Below, piece by piece: positions 34,840 to 43,933 of a stretch of DNA of 64,000 nt. This DNA is from Sphingosinithalassobacter tenebrarum (lineage in GTDB: Bacteria > Pseudomonadota > Alphaproteobacteria > Sphingomonadales > Sphingomonadaceae): assembly GCF_011057975.1 (NCBI RefSeq), contig NZ_CP049109.1:496001-560000 (forward strand). The letters run 5' to 3'. Numbering within the stretch: position 1 is the stretch's first letter; every line of letters begins with the position of its first letter. A model generated the notes under the pieces. That model had not been told where the DNA came from. It saw only the letters and a program-made list of their open reading frames with translations, and searched no databases. The position numbers and the translations under genes are program-made.

Positions 34840-37080
34840 TCAGTAGCGGAACTCGATCGTGCCGGTCACGGTGCGCGGCGGCCCGTAATAGCCGATGATC
34901 GAATTGCCATAGGCCGCACCCGGGAAATAATAGCCGCCGACGCGATAGCGTTCGTCGGTCAGGTTCCGCGCGGCGACGCCGATCCGGTAGCGATCGTCGG
35001 CGCTCGTCCAGTTGAGGCTGGCGTCGACGAGGAAGTAGCTGTCCTGATCGAGCGGCGAAGCATATTCGAACATCGAAATGTCGCTGCGCATCGAAATGGC
35101 CGGGGTGAAGGCGATGGTGCCGCCCGCCAGATCTTCCGACCAGGTGGCCGATGCGTTCGCCGTCCATTTCGGCGTGTTCTGGAACACGCGCTGATCGGAC
35201 ACGTCGACCGGCGTGGTGCCGCCCGCGATATAGGTGAAGAACTCCTTGTAGTCGGCATGGGTGTAGCCGACGACAAGGTTCGCCGAGAAGTGGCGCGAGG
35301 GGACCATCCGCGCCTCGGCTTCGAAGCCGTAGATTTCGGCGCGGCCGGCATTGTCGACGAAGCTGGCGATGCCGCCGCCCGCCGCGGGCGACTGGATGGT
35401 GACCTGCTGGTCCTTATATTCCGAATAGAAGCCGGCGAGATTGAAGAAGAGCGTGTTGTCGAGGAACGCGCCCTTCATGCCGATTTCGTAGGAATCGATG
35501 GTTTCGGGTTCGTATCCGTTCACCGTGGTCGGCGTCAGGATCGCGTCGCCGCGCATGTCGAACCCGCCCGATTTGAAGCCCTTGCCGTAGCTCGCATAGA
35601 AGTTGAGCGCCTCGCGCGGCTGATAGCTCAGCGAGACGCGCGGCGTGAACTGCTCGAAGCTGCGGTCATTGGTGTAATCGGTGCGCAGCAGTCCCGGAAC
35701 CGCGGCGGAGTTGCCGAAGCGCGGGCTGCGGATGCCGGCGAAATTCTGGCGATAGACCGATCCGGTCTTGTCGTCCTTGGTATAGCGGCCGCCGACCGAG
35801 ATCGAGAGCTGATCGGTCAGGTCGTAGCTGAAGTCGCCGAACGCGGCATAGCTCTTGGTATCGACCGTACCCGCGGTGAGGATGGTGAGGCCGAAGGCGC
35901 CCGCCACCGTATCGAACGCACCCGATGCGCGCGAATTGAGGTAATAGAGACCGAACACGCCCTGCAGTCGTTCGCCGCTGTAGAGAAGCTGCAGCTCCTG
36001 CGTGAACTGGCGATCCTCGTAATAGGCCGGAACGTCGAGGATCGGATCGGGGGTATTGTCGAAATCGATGATCGTGTCGGTGTTGCCGTTGCGCCATGCA
36101 GTGACCGTCTTGAAGGTCAGCTCGCTCGACAGGTCGATCTCGGCGGTCGCGGAAACGCCCTGGCTCATCACCCGGTTGTCGTCGCCCGCGCCCGCGCGCG
36201 TGTCATAGACGCTGTCGAGCGGCTCATAGGCGGGCAGGCCGCCATTGCCTTCCATGCGATAGCCGTGGCGCGGATTCGACTTGTCGAGCGTGCGATCGGC
36301 GGCGACGCGAACGAAGACATTGTAGGTCGGCTGCCATTCGACCGAGACGCGGCCGGCCATGACATCCTTGTCATACTGATCGACGCCCGACGTCAGGTTC
36401 TCGCCATAGCCGTCGCGCTGATACCAGGCGAAGGCGCCGCCGACCGACAGTGTATCGGTGATCGGGGCGGTGATCGTGCCGACCAGGTCGATCTGGTCGA
36501 AGCTGCCATAGGAAGCGCGCGCGGTGGCGTGGAATTCGTTGCCCAGCTTCTTGGTGACGTACTTGATCGCGCCGCCGATCGTGTTGCGACCGTAGAGCGT
36601 GCCCTGCGGACCGCGCAGCACTTCGACGCGCTCGACGTCGAAAATGTCGAGGATCGCGTTCTGCGGACGCGCGACATAGACATCGTCGATATACAGCGCC
36701 ACGCCGGGTTCGAAGCCCCACAGCGGGTCCTGCTGGCCGACGCCGCGGCTGAAGGCGATCATCGTCGAATTCGAACCGCGCGCGATCTGCAGCGTCAGGT
36801 TCGGTGTGCGATCCTGCAGCGCGGTGATGTCCGGCGCGCCCTGCTCGGCGAGCAGGTCGCCCGACACGACCGACAGCGAAATCGGCACGTCGATCAGGCT
36901 TTCCTCGCGGCGGCGCGCGGTGACGACGATTTCGTCGCCGGCAATTTCCTGCGCGATCGGCGTCGTGGCCGCATCGTCCTGTGTCGTGACGTCCTGCGCG
37001 AAAGCGGGCGCGGCGCCCAGTGCGGCAACAGTGGCACCCGCGAGCAGAATCGAGCGGGCAGACGGAATCATGCGTGACAT
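34840..37080 (-). CDS. TonB-dependent outer-membrane receptor
   Basis: A protein of 746 residues with a signal peptide ending AAPAFAQ. A TonB-box-like EIVVTARRREE and the plug domain (VPISLSVVSGDLLAEQGA...) follow, then the 22-strand barrel ending in TVTGTIEFRY with the C-terminal aromatic residue used for Bam assembly. MSRM at 37080 is chosen because GAGGAAAAGAA precedes it and a proper signal peptide follows. It is divergent from a TetR regulator gene and upstream of an MFS gene. Siderophore, sugar or aromatic ligands are all possible. Confidence 0.93.
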   Translation of the reverse strand: MSRMIPSARSILLAGATVAALGAAPAFAQDVTTQDDAATTPIAQEIAGDEIVVTARRREESLIDVPISLSVVSGDLLAEQGAPDITALQDRTPNLTLQIARGSNSTMIAFSRGVGQQDPLWGFEPGVALYIDDVYVARPQNAILDIFDVERVEVLRGPQGTLYGRNTIGGAIKYVTKKLGNEFHATARASYGSFDQIDLVGTITAPITDTLSVGGAFAWYQRDGYGENLTSGVDQYDKDVMAGRVSVEWQPTYNVFVRVAADRTLDKSNPRHGYRMEGNGGLPAYEPLDSVYDTRAGAGDDNRVMSQGVSATAEIDLSSELTFKTVTAWRNGNTDTIIDFDNTPDPILDVPAYYEDRQFTQELQLLYSGERLQGVFGLYYLNSRASGAFDTVAGAFGLTILTAGTVDTKSYAAFGDFSYDLTDQLSISVGGRYTKDDKTGSVYRQNFAGIRSPRFGNSAAVPGLLRTDYTNDRSFEQFTPRVSLSYQPREALNFYASYGKGFKSGGFDMRGDAILTPTTVNGYEPETIDSYEIGMKGAFLDNTLFFNLAGFYSEYKDQQVTIQSPAAGGGIASFVDNAGRAEIYGFEAEARMVPSRHFSANLVVGYTHADYKEFFTYIAGGTTPVDVSDQRVFQNTPKWTANASATWSEDLAGGTIAFTPAISMRSDISMFEYASPLDQDSYFLVDASLNWTSADDRYRIGVAARNLTDERYRVGGYYFPGAAYGNSIIGYYGPPRTVTGTIEFRY

Positions 37081-37148
37081 TTCTTTTCCTCCCCAGGCAA
37101 CTCCCGGCTTCGACGGCGCGGGTTGTATGTGGTCGCGCAAGCCTATAC

Positions 37149-37169
37149 TGAAACCTGAACCGGGTTTCA
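37149..37169. promoter_or_regulatory. putative TetR operator palindrome
   Basis: A perfect 7-bp inverted repeat, TGAAACC and GGTTTCA with a 7-base spacer, in the intergenic region between the TonB-receptor gene and the TetR-family gene. The 21-base length and position fit the operator of the adjacent regulator controlling both directions. Confidence 0.62.
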
Positions 37170-37196
37170 ACTTGGAAAGAAATGGGAGAGCGGGAA

Positions 37197-37874
37197 ATGG
37201 CGACGGGGCGTGGCGCGCAAGCCACATCGCCGAAGGGAGCGGCGGTTACGGCCACTGCCGCCGAGGATGCAGCGAGTGCCGGAAAGGCGCCGCGCACCGC
37301 ACGCGGCCGCCGTACGCTGCGCGCGATTCTGGACGCCGCCGCCGAGGAGTTCGGCGAAAAGGGATTTCACGAAGGGTCGGTCAGCGGGATCACGCGCCGC
37401 GCGGGCGTCGCGCTGGGCAGTTTCTACACCTATTTCGATTCGAAGGACGAAGTCTTCCGCGCGCTGGTGCGCGACATGTCAGCGCAGGTGCGCGACCATG
37501 TGACGCCCGCCATCCGCGCCGCCGGACACCAGATCGAGGCCGAGCGCGCGGGGCTCGAATCCTTCATCGCCTTCGTGCGCGATCACAAGGAAATCTATCG
37601 CATCATCGACGAAGCCGAGTTCGTCGATCCCGAAAGCTTCAACCTTCATTACGACAGTACCGCCGAACGTATCCGCGCGCGCCTTGCCGCGGCGGCGGAT
37701 CGCGGCGAGGTCCGCGCCGATGTCGGCGAGGTCCATGCCTGGGCGATCATGGGAATGAACGTGTTTCTCGGCCTGCGGTACGGCGTGCGCGACGACGATG
37801 CGGTGCCGGGCGACGTCGCCGATGCCGTCGCGGCGATGCTGGCACGCGGGATCGGCGTTCCCGACAGCGAATAG
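37197..37874 (+). CDS. TetR/AcrR family transcriptional regulator
   Basis: A protein of about 225 residues. The N-terminus is Ala/Gly-rich and disordered, followed by the TetR helix-turn-helix (ILDAAAEEFGEKGFHEGSV...ITRRAGVALGSFYTYFDSKDEVF). The C-terminal ligand-binding domain is helical. ATG 37197 has GGGAGA 7 bases upstream; ATG 37182 is an in-frame alternative. It is divergent from the receptor gene and probably represses the receptor/MFS transcript and itself through the palindrome at 37149-37169. Confidence 0.88.
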   Translation: MATGRGAQATSPKGAAVTATAAEDAASAGKAPRTARGRRTLRAILDAAAEEFGEKGFHEGSVSGITRRAGVALGSFYTYFDSKDEVFRALVRDMSAQVRDHVTPAIRAAGHQIEAERAGLESFIAFVRDHKEIYRIIDEAEFVDPESFNLHYDSTAERIRARLAAAADRGEVRADVGEVHAWAIMGMNVFLGLRYGVRDDDAVPGDVADAVAAMLARGIGVPDSE

Positions 37875-37893
37875 CGCCGGGGCGGCGCACGCC

Positions 37894-38427
37894 TTATTTC
37901 TTGCCCGACAGCTTGTCCTTCAGCTCCGCCAGCGCGCCGAACGGCCCGGCCTCTTCCTCGCTCAGCACCCCGGCTTCCTTCAGTGCCTCTGCCGCGCCTT
38001 CGCTGCGCGGATAGGGATCGAGCGCGAGCGCCATCGTTTCGGCCGCCGCTTCGCCCAGATCGATTGCCGCGCCGGTGAAGAACATCGTGTCGCATTCGTC
38101 TTCGGACAATTCGATTTCCGCGTCGGGATCGCCGTCTTCGGGTGCGGGCAGGAAGCGCAGGTCGAACCGTTCCTCGATCGTGGCGGGCACCGGATCGCCG
38201 GTGACGACGCAGCGCTGGGCCAGGCTGGCGCGCAGATGGCCGCGCGCGGCGACGCCTTCGTCCTGGCGGCGGACCTGGAATTCGGCGGTGAGCCGATCGA
38301 GCGCGGCCAGCCCGAACCGTCGCGCCAGCGCGGCGCGCTCTTCGGGCGTCGCTTCGACGGTTTCGGTCGATTCGCCGGCGCCGATGCGATCGAGCCGGCA
38401 AGGCCGAGAAAATTCGGGGGTCGTCAT
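37894..38427 (-). CDS. DUF177 (YceD family) protein
   Basis: An acidic protein of 177 residues with the DUF177 core: LTAEFQVRRQDEGVAARGHLRASLAQRCVVT-type strands with the Cys, then an acidic loop and LALDPYPRSEGA. Bacterial YceD proteins are often linked to 23S rRNA/L32 accumulation, although this is not proven for this lineage. The start overlaps the upstream chaperone gene stop (ATGA). No rpmF is next to it in this window. Confidence 0.85.
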   Translation of the reverse strand: MTTPEFSRPCRLDRIGAGESTETVEATPEERAALARRFGLAALDRLTAEFQVRRQDEGVAARGHLRASLAQRCVVTGDPVPATIEERFDLRFLPAPEDGDPDAEIELSEDECDTMFFTGAAIDLGEAAAETMALALDPYPRSEGAAEALKEAGVLSEEEAGPFGALAELKDKLSGKK

Positions 38428-38933
38428 TCGGGCAGGTCGCCTTTCGCCAGCACGTCCATCGGCGTCGCCGCCAGTCCGGCATGGAAGGCGAGCAGCGAAT
38501 CGCGGACATGGGCAAGCGCGGCGTCGGCGGGCGCTTCGCCGCGATAGAGATTGCGGCGCAGCGCAGTATCGATATCGCCCGCGGCCAGCCCGTCGCGAAA
38601 GGCGCCGAGCCGCCCGCCGAGCATGCTCATCATCCGGCCGACATGTTTGCCGACCACCAGGTCGCCGATCCCGATCTGACGCAATTGCGGGTCCATATCG
38701 TCGACGAAGCGCTCGGCGAGCGCGGTGTTGAGCGCGGCCGATTCGGGCTGCGTTTCCAGCCGCAGCAGCACGAGCGACAGAATCGCGGCGATCATGTCGA
38801 ACCGCCCGTCGATCGTATCGGGCACCGCGCCCGCTGCATACCAGTGCGGCTGGCGCCCGCGCGCGACGATCGCGGCATAGAGTTCGGCCGCCTCGCTGCG
38901 GTCGCGGCGCAGCAGCCGTTTCAGCAATGTCAT
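38424..38933 (-). CDS. ubiquinol-cytochrome c chaperone family protein (CBP3-like)
   Basis: A protein of 169 residues from ATG 38933 (MTLLKRLLRRD). It carries the CBP3 pattern YAAIVARGRQPHWYAAGAVPDTIDGRFDMI and LRQIGIGDLVVGKHVGRMMSMLGGR. Its mitochondrial relatives assist assembly of cytochrome b in complex III. An earlier ATG at 38972 (MSRKSPP) is possible. Alphaproteobacteria typically keep this gene next to DUF177, as here, with bamE divergent. Confidence 0.88.
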   Translation of the reverse strand: MTLLKRLLRRDRSEAAELYAAIVARGRQPHWYAAGAVPDTIDGRFDMIAAILSLVLLRLETQPESAALNTALAERFVDDMDPQLRQIGIGDLVVGKHVGRMMSMLGGRLGAFRDGLAAGDIDTALRRNLYRGEAPADAALAHVRDSLLAFHAGLAATPMDVLAKGDLPE

Positions 38934-39087
38934 TCCGTCCGGTTCCACTGTTGGAGGCGATTTGCGGGACATCGCGGCCCCGCCGGTTCCGGCCGCACCT
39001 TGTTTGACGCGGCGATGGCGCATATTGATGGCTTTGCGCCGCGATGCAATTGCGCGGCCGATGAATGTTGCTCACCCGGAGAATCGA

Positions 39088-39555
39088 ATGTCGGTGTCTT
39101 TTCCGCGTTTCCCTGTCGTCCTGTTGGCGGTGGCCGCGCTCGCTTCGGCCTGTTCGCCGGTCCGGGGGCGGCAGGGCTATGTCGTCGATCCCGATCTGGT
39201 GAATGCGATTCAGCCGGGCGTGGATAATCGCGACTCGGTGATGCAGACGCTCGGCCATCCGACGCTGAGCGGCGAATTCACCAATGACACCTGGTATTAT
39301 ATCTCGCGCAAGACGCGGAACCTGGCGTTCAACAATCCGCAGCCCGAAAGCCAGTCGACGATCATCGTCCGCTTCGAGCCGGACGGCACGGTCCAGTCGA
39401 TCAACCGCACCGACGAATCGCAGATCGCGTCGATCGAGCCCTATGGCAAGACGACACCGACGCTGGGCCGCAACGACGGTTTCTTCGAGGATCTGTTCGG
39501 CAATATCGGCACGGTCGGCGCGCCGGGCACCACCGGCGGCACCAGCGGACCCTAG
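39088..39555 (+). CDS. bamE: outer membrane protein assembly factor BamE
   Basis: A lipoprotein of 155 residues with a lipobox ALASAC. The SmpA/OmlA domain follows (LVNAIQPGVDNRDSVMQTLGHPT, NDTWYYISRKTRN, IIVRFEPDGTVQSI). The last 35 residues form a Gly/Thr tail. BamE helps the Bam complex insert beta-barrel proteins. GGAGAA lies 7 bases before the ATG; the longer upstream frame is not needed. Confidence 0.93.
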   Translation: MSVSFPRFPVVLLAVAALASACSPVRGRQGYVVDPDLVNAIQPGVDNRDSVMQTLGHPTLSGEFTNDTWYYISRKTRNLAFNNPQPESQSTIIVRFEPDGTVQSINRTDESQIASIEPYGKTTPTLGRNDGFFEDLFGNIGTVGAPGTTGGTSGP

Positions 39556-39701
39556 TCCTTCGCCGCCGCGCGGCGTTAACCTAGCTTGCGAACAGATGAA
39601 GCGCGCGTTCCCGACGCGTTCAGCCTGAATCCTCCAATCAGCGTCTGTCGGCGGTCAGCCCCCTCCCGGGATGCAATGCCGACCATTGCTGAGGAGGAAA
39701 T

Positions 39702-40220
39702 ATGAACAGGTTTTTCGGTGCGGCACTGATCGCCGCAATCGCCATTCCGGCCGTTTCGGTGCCGAGCGTCGCGAGTGCCCAGGCGCGCGGCACGTATGAA
39801 CGACATGACGATCGCCATGACCGCCGCGACTATCGCCAGGACCGTCGCGACGATCGGCGCGACGCCCGCCGCGATCGCCGGGAGGACCGGCGCGATGCCC
39901 GCTGGGATCGCCGCGACGATCGCCGCGACCGCGCCCATCGCTGGGCGGAGAATGACTGGCGGCATTATCGCAACGCCAACCGCGCCTATTTCGCGCGTGG
40001 CCACTGGAATGCGCCGTTCCGCTATACGCGCTTTCGCGCCGGCGTGCGGATCGCGCCCGCTTATTACGGCACGCGCTTCGTGATTGCCGATCCGTGGCGC
40101 TATCACCTGCCGCCGCTGCGCGCGGGCTATCTGCGCTATGTGCGCCATTATGACGATGTGCTGGTGATCGACATGCGTCGCGGCGTCGTCGTGCGGGTGT
40201 ACAACAACTTCTACTGGTAA
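39702..40220 (+). CDS. RcnB family periplasmic protein with Asp/Arg repeats
   Basis: A protein of 172 residues with a signal peptide (MNRFFGAALIAAIAIPAVS...ASAQ). Residues about 30-90 are a highly repetitive Asp/Arg/His tract (RRDDRRDARRDRRED-type units), likely disordered. The C-terminal half is the RcnB-like domain (WHAYRNANRAYF-like, YVRHYDDVLVIDMRRGVVVRVY). E. coli RcnB affects nickel and cobalt efflux, but the function here is not shown. Confidence 0.82.
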   Translation: MNRFFGAALIAAIAIPAVSVPSVASAQARGTYERHDDRHDRRDYRQDRRDDRRDARRDRREDRRDARWDRRDDRRDRAHRWAENDWRHYRNANRAYFARGHWNAPFRYTRFRAGVRIAPAYYGTRFVIADPWRYHLPPLRAGYLRYVRHYDDVLVIDMRRGVVVRVYNNFYW

Positions 40221-40242
40221 GCGCTTTCGTCGCGCGAAGGGC

Positions 40243-40275
40243 GGCGCCGCACCTAATCCCCCGGGTGCGGCGCCG
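40243..40275. terminator. bidirectional terminator-like hairpin
   Basis: A perfect 12-bp stem CGGCGCCGCACC / GGTGCGGCGCCG with a 9-base loop between two convergent genes. Neither side has a T-run, so termination efficiency is uncertain. Confidence 0.6.
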
Positions 40276-40283
40276 TCATGCGT

Positions 40284-41447
40284 CTATTCGGCCGGAGTCA
40301 GCCGCATCAGCTTGCCGGCTGCGCCGCGTCGCCCGTCCTCGAGCAGCCAGATCGCGCCGTCGGGGCCTTCCGCGACATCGCGGATGCGCGTGTCCATGTC
40401 CCATTGCTCGATGCGCGGCGCGCTGGCCGGGTTCACTTCGACGCGGATCAGCGCTTTGCCCGAAAGCGCGCCGAGGAACAGGTCGTCCTTCCATTGCGGC
40501 CACAGCTTGCCCGAATAGACGATCAGTCCTGCGGGTGAGATGGACGGGTTCCACGAAGCGACCGGCGCGGTGAGATCGCGGCGGGTGTCGTGATCGGGGA
40601 TCGTCTCGCCGCTATAGTGATCGCCGTTCGAAACCAGCGGCCAGCCGTAGTTGCGCCCCGCTTCGATCCGATTGACTTCGTCGCCGCCCCTGGGACCCAT
40701 TTCGACTTCCCACAACGCGCCGCTGCTGTCGAAGGCGATGCCGAGCAGATTGCGGTGGCCATAGCTCCAGATGGCGGGGTGAAAGCCCTTTTCGGCGAGC
40801 GGATTGCCCGGGGCTGGTTCGCCGTCCGGCGTCAGGCGCAGCACCTTGCCCAGCGTCGATCGCGGATCCTGGGCGGGATCGAATTTCTGCCGATCGCCAT
40901 TGGTGAAGAACAGATATTGCCCGTCGGGTGAAAAGGCGATGCGCCCCGAATAATGGCCGTCGCCCGAAACATAGGGGGTCGCCTGAAACAGCCGTTCGAC
41001 ATCGGCGAGGCGCGCACTGCCGCCTTCCTCGTCGAGTCTGCCGCGCGCGAGCACCACGCCCTTGCCGCCCGGCCCGGATTCGGAAAAGCTGAAATAGACG
41101 AGCCGGTTCGCCTCGAAATCGGGGTGGAGGACGACGTCCATCAGTCCGCCCTGCCCGTCATTGTCGACGGCGGGGATGTCCGTGACTTCGCTGCGGGTCT
41201 GTCCGTCGGACGAAAGCAGCCAGAGCGATCCGGCCTTTTCGGTGACGAGCATCCGCCCCCCGGGGAGGAAAGCCATCGCCCAGGGCGATTCGAAATCGGC
41301 GACGGTGGCGATCGTGAAGGGGCGTCCCGATTGCAGCATCGCCGCATCGGGCCCCGGCGTGGCGCCGCCTTGTCCCGGCGGCTGCGCCGAACAGGCGATC
41401 AGGGTAAAGGCGGTGGCGGCGATCAGGCCGGTGGCGGTGCGGCGCAT
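40284..41447 (-). CDS. PQQ-dependent sugar dehydrogenase (glucose/sorbosone dehydrogenase family)
   Basis: A protein of 387 residues with a lipoprotein-type signal (TAFTLIACSAQ), so it is probably periplasmic. The body is a six-bladed propeller with MAFLPGGRMLVTEKAG, GQGGLMDVVLHPDF, SGRIAFSPDGQYLFF and YGHRNLLGIAFD, matching the soluble GDH/aldose sugar dehydrogenase family that uses PQQ and calcium. CGGAGATTCGCAG precedes the ATG. The native substrate and the source of PQQ are not visible here. Confidence 0.88.
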   Translation of the reverse strand: MRRTATGLIAATAFTLIACSAQPPGQGGATPGPDAAMLQSGRPFTIATVADFESPWAMAFLPGGRMLVTEKAGSLWLLSSDGQTRSEVTDIPAVDNDGQGGLMDVVLHPDFEANRLVYFSFSESGPGGKGVVLARGRLDEEGGSARLADVERLFQATPYVSGDGHYSGRIAFSPDGQYLFFTNGDRQKFDPAQDPRSTLGKVLRLTPDGEPAPGNPLAEKGFHPAIWSYGHRNLLGIAFDSSGALWEVEMGPRGGDEVNRIEAGRNYGWPLVSNGDHYSGETIPDHDTRRDLTAPVASWNPSISPAGLIVYSGKLWPQWKDDLFLGALSGKALIRVEVNPASAPRIEQWDMDTRIRDVAEGPDGAIWLLEDGRRGAAGKLMRLTPAE

Positions 41448-41689
41448 CTGCGAATCTCCGATAATGGCTCCGTTACTTTCGCAACGCGTCGCGGGTCGGT
41501 GCGTTGCGCGGGCCGGCGACCCTAACCGGCATCGGCGGGAGCGGACCAGACGAAATCGATGCATGCGCACTTGCCCGGCGACGCGGCTTGGACTATATCG
41601 CTCCTGCTTTCTCGACATTGGTGACATTGCCGAGGTCGGGGCCCTTCGGGCTCCGGCGCCGAAGCCGCATATGTATTTCAGGAGCCCGG

Positions 41690-42259
41690 ATGGCCGATAT
41701 CGCCGCATTGACCGACATCATCGAACCCGAAGCGAAAGCGCTCGGGTTTGCGCTGGTGCGCGTCAAGATGTTCGGCGACAGCGATCCGACGCTGCAGGTG
41801 ATGGCCGAGCGCCCCGATACGCGCCAGCTGACGATCGAGGATTGCGCCGATCTGTCGCGCCGCATTTCCGACCGGCTCGACGCTCTGGAAGAGGCGGGCA
41901 AGGATCCGATCGATTACGCCTATCGGCTCGAAGTCAGCTCGCCGGGGATCGACCGGCCGCTCACCCGGATCGCCGACTATGTCGACTGGACCGGGCATGA
42001 GGCGCGCATCACCCTCGCCGAAAAGAACGCCGATGGACGCAAGGCGTTCAAGGGCGACCTGGCGGGCGTCGACGGGCAGACGATCGTCATCGTCGATACG
42101 CAGGGCGTGCGCCACGAACTCGATTTCGCCGCGATCGACGACGCCAAGCTCGTCATGACCGATCGGCTGATCGCCGCCACCGTGCCGCTTTCGGCCGAAG
42201 GCGCCGAGGAATTTGAAGACAGCGAAGATGCGTCCGACGACGCACAGGTAGAAGGGTAA
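41690..42259 (+). CDS. rimP: ribosome maturation factor RimP
   Basis: A protein of 189 residues starting MADIAALTDIIEPEAKALGF. The RimP fold is clear: TLQVMAERPDTRQLTIEDCADLSRRISDRLD and YRLEVSSPGIDRPLT, then the SH3-like C-terminal domain and an acidic tail. It is needed for 30S maturation. GGAG lies 6 bases before the ATG. It opens the rimP-nusA-infB operon, with nusA 6 bases downstream. Confidence 0.96.
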   Translation: MADIAALTDIIEPEAKALGFALVRVKMFGDSDPTLQVMAERPDTRQLTIEDCADLSRRISDRLDALEEAGKDPIDYAYRLEVSSPGIDRPLTRIADYVDWTGHEARITLAEKNADGRKAFKGDLAGVDGQTIVIVDTQGVRHELDFAAIDDAKLVMTDRLIAATVPLSAEGAEEFEDSEDASDDAQVEG

Positions 42260-42265
42260 AGACCG

Positions 42266-43933
42266 ATGGCCACTGCCATTTCCGCCAACAAGGCCGAGCT
42301 GCTCGCGATCGCCGATTCGGTGGCGAAGGAGAAGCTGATCGATCGCGCGATCGTGATCGAGGCGATGGAAGACGCCATCCAGCGCGCCGCCAAGAACCGC
42401 TATGGCGTCGAGAACGACATTCGCGCCAAGCTCGACCCGAACAGCGGCGACCTGCGCCTGTGGCGCGTCGTCGAAGTGGTCGAAGCGGTCGACGACTATT
42501 TCAAGCAGGTCGACCTCAAGGGCGCGCAGAAGCTTCAGAAGGACGCCAAGATCGGCGATTATATCGTCGATCCGCTGCCCCCGATCGAATTCGGCCGCAT
42601 CCAGGCGCAGGCTTCGAAGCAGATCATCTTCCAGAAGGTCCGCGACGCCGAGCGCGAGCGCCAGTATGAGGAATTCAAGGACCGCGTCGGCGAGATCATC
42701 ACCGGCGTCGTCAAGCGCGTCGAATTCGGCCATGTCGTGGTCGATCTCGGCCGTGCCGAAGGCGTGATCCGCCGCGACCAGCAGATCCCGCGCGAAGTCG
42801 TCCGCGTCGGCGATCGCGTCCGCTCGATCATCCTCAACGTCCGCCGCGAAAATCGCGGGCCGCAGATTTTCCTCTCCCGCGCGCATCCCGACTTCATGAA
42901 GAAGCTGTTCGCGCAGGAAGTGCCGGAAATCTACGACGGCATCATCGAGATCAAGGCGGCCGCCCGCGATCCGGGTTCGCGCGCCAAGATCGGCGTGATC
43001 AGCCATGACGGCTCGATCGATCCGGTCGGCGCCTGCGTCGGCATGAAGGGCAGTCGCGTCCAGGCGGTCGTCCAGGAAATGCAGGGCGAAAAGATCGACA
43101 TCATCCCCTGGTCGCCCGACACCGCGACCTTCGTCGTCAATGCGCTGCAGCCGGCCAATGTCGCGCGCGTCGTGATCGACGAAGAGGATGACCGTATCGA
43201 AGTCGTGGTGCCCGACGATCAGCTCTCGCTCGCCATCGGTCGTCGCGGCCAGAATGTCCGCCTCGCCAGCCAGCTGACCGGCAAGGCGATCGACATCCTG
43301 ACCGAAGCCGACGCCAGCGAGAAGCGCCAGAAGGAATTCGTCGCCAACAGCGAGATGTTCCAGAACGAACTCGACGTCGACGAAACGCTCGCGCAGCTGC
43401 TCGTTGCCGAAGGCTTCGGCGCGCTCGAGGAAGTCGCTTATGTCGAACTCGACGAACTGGCGACGATCGAAGGGTTTGACGAGGAACTGGCGCAGGAACT
43501 GCAGAGCCGCGCGCAGGAAGCGCTCGATCGCCGCGAGGAAGCCAATCGCGAGGAACGCCGTTCGCTCGGCGTCGAGGACGAGCTGGCGACGATGCCGTAT
43601 CTGACCGAAGCGATGCTCGTCACGCTCGGCAAGGCGGGGATCAAGACGCTCGACGATCTCGCCGATCTCGCCACCGACGAACTGGTCCAGAAGAAGCGCG
43701 CCGAACCGCGCCGCCGCGGCAATGACAACGGCCCGGCCCGTTCGGAACGCGCCGAGGACAAGGGCGGCGTGCTCGGCGAATATGGCCTGAGCGACGAACA
43801 GGGTAACGAAATCATCATGGCCGCCCGCGCCCACTGGTTCGCGGACGAGGAAGAATCGGTTCCGGCCGAGGAAGCCGAAGCGGAAGCCGGCAGCGCCGGC
43901 GAGGAGGACGCTGTTGCGGACTCCGAACAATGA
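42266..43933 (+). CDS. nusA: transcription termination/antitermination protein NusA
   Basis: A protein of 555 residues with an N-terminal RNA polymerase-binding domain, S1 domain (about 135-200, IITGVVKRVEFGHVVVDLGRAEG), two KH domains (DPVGACVGMKGSRVQAVVQE and LSLAIGRRGQNVRLASQLTG) and C-terminal acidic helix-hairpin-helix repeats (about 360-520), as usual in alphaproteobacteria. Its 3' end overlaps the ylxR start. Confidence 0.97.
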   Translation: MATAISANKAELLAIADSVAKEKLIDRAIVIEAMEDAIQRAAKNRYGVENDIRAKLDPNSGDLRLWRVVEVVEAVDDYFKQVDLKGAQKLQKDAKIGDYIVDPLPPIEFGRIQAQASKQIIFQKVRDAERERQYEEFKDRVGEIITGVVKRVEFGHVVVDLGRAEGVIRRDQQIPREVVRVGDRVRSIILNVRRENRGPQIFLSRAHPDFMKKLFAQEVPEIYDGIIEIKAAARDPGSRAKIGVISHDGSIDPVGACVGMKGSRVQAVVQEMQGEKIDIIPWSPDTATFVVNALQPANVARVVIDEEDDRIEVVVPDDQLSLAIGRRGQNVRLASQLTGKAIDILTEADASEKRQKEFVANSEMFQNELDVDETLAQLLVAEGFGALEEVAYVELDELATIEGFDEELAQELQSRAQEALDRREEANREERRSLGVEDELATMPYLTEAMLVTLGKAGIKTLDDLADLATDELVQKKRAEPRRRGNDNGPARSERAEDKGGVLGEYGLSDEQGNEIIMAARAHWFADEEESVPAEEAEAEAGSAGEEDAVADSEQ

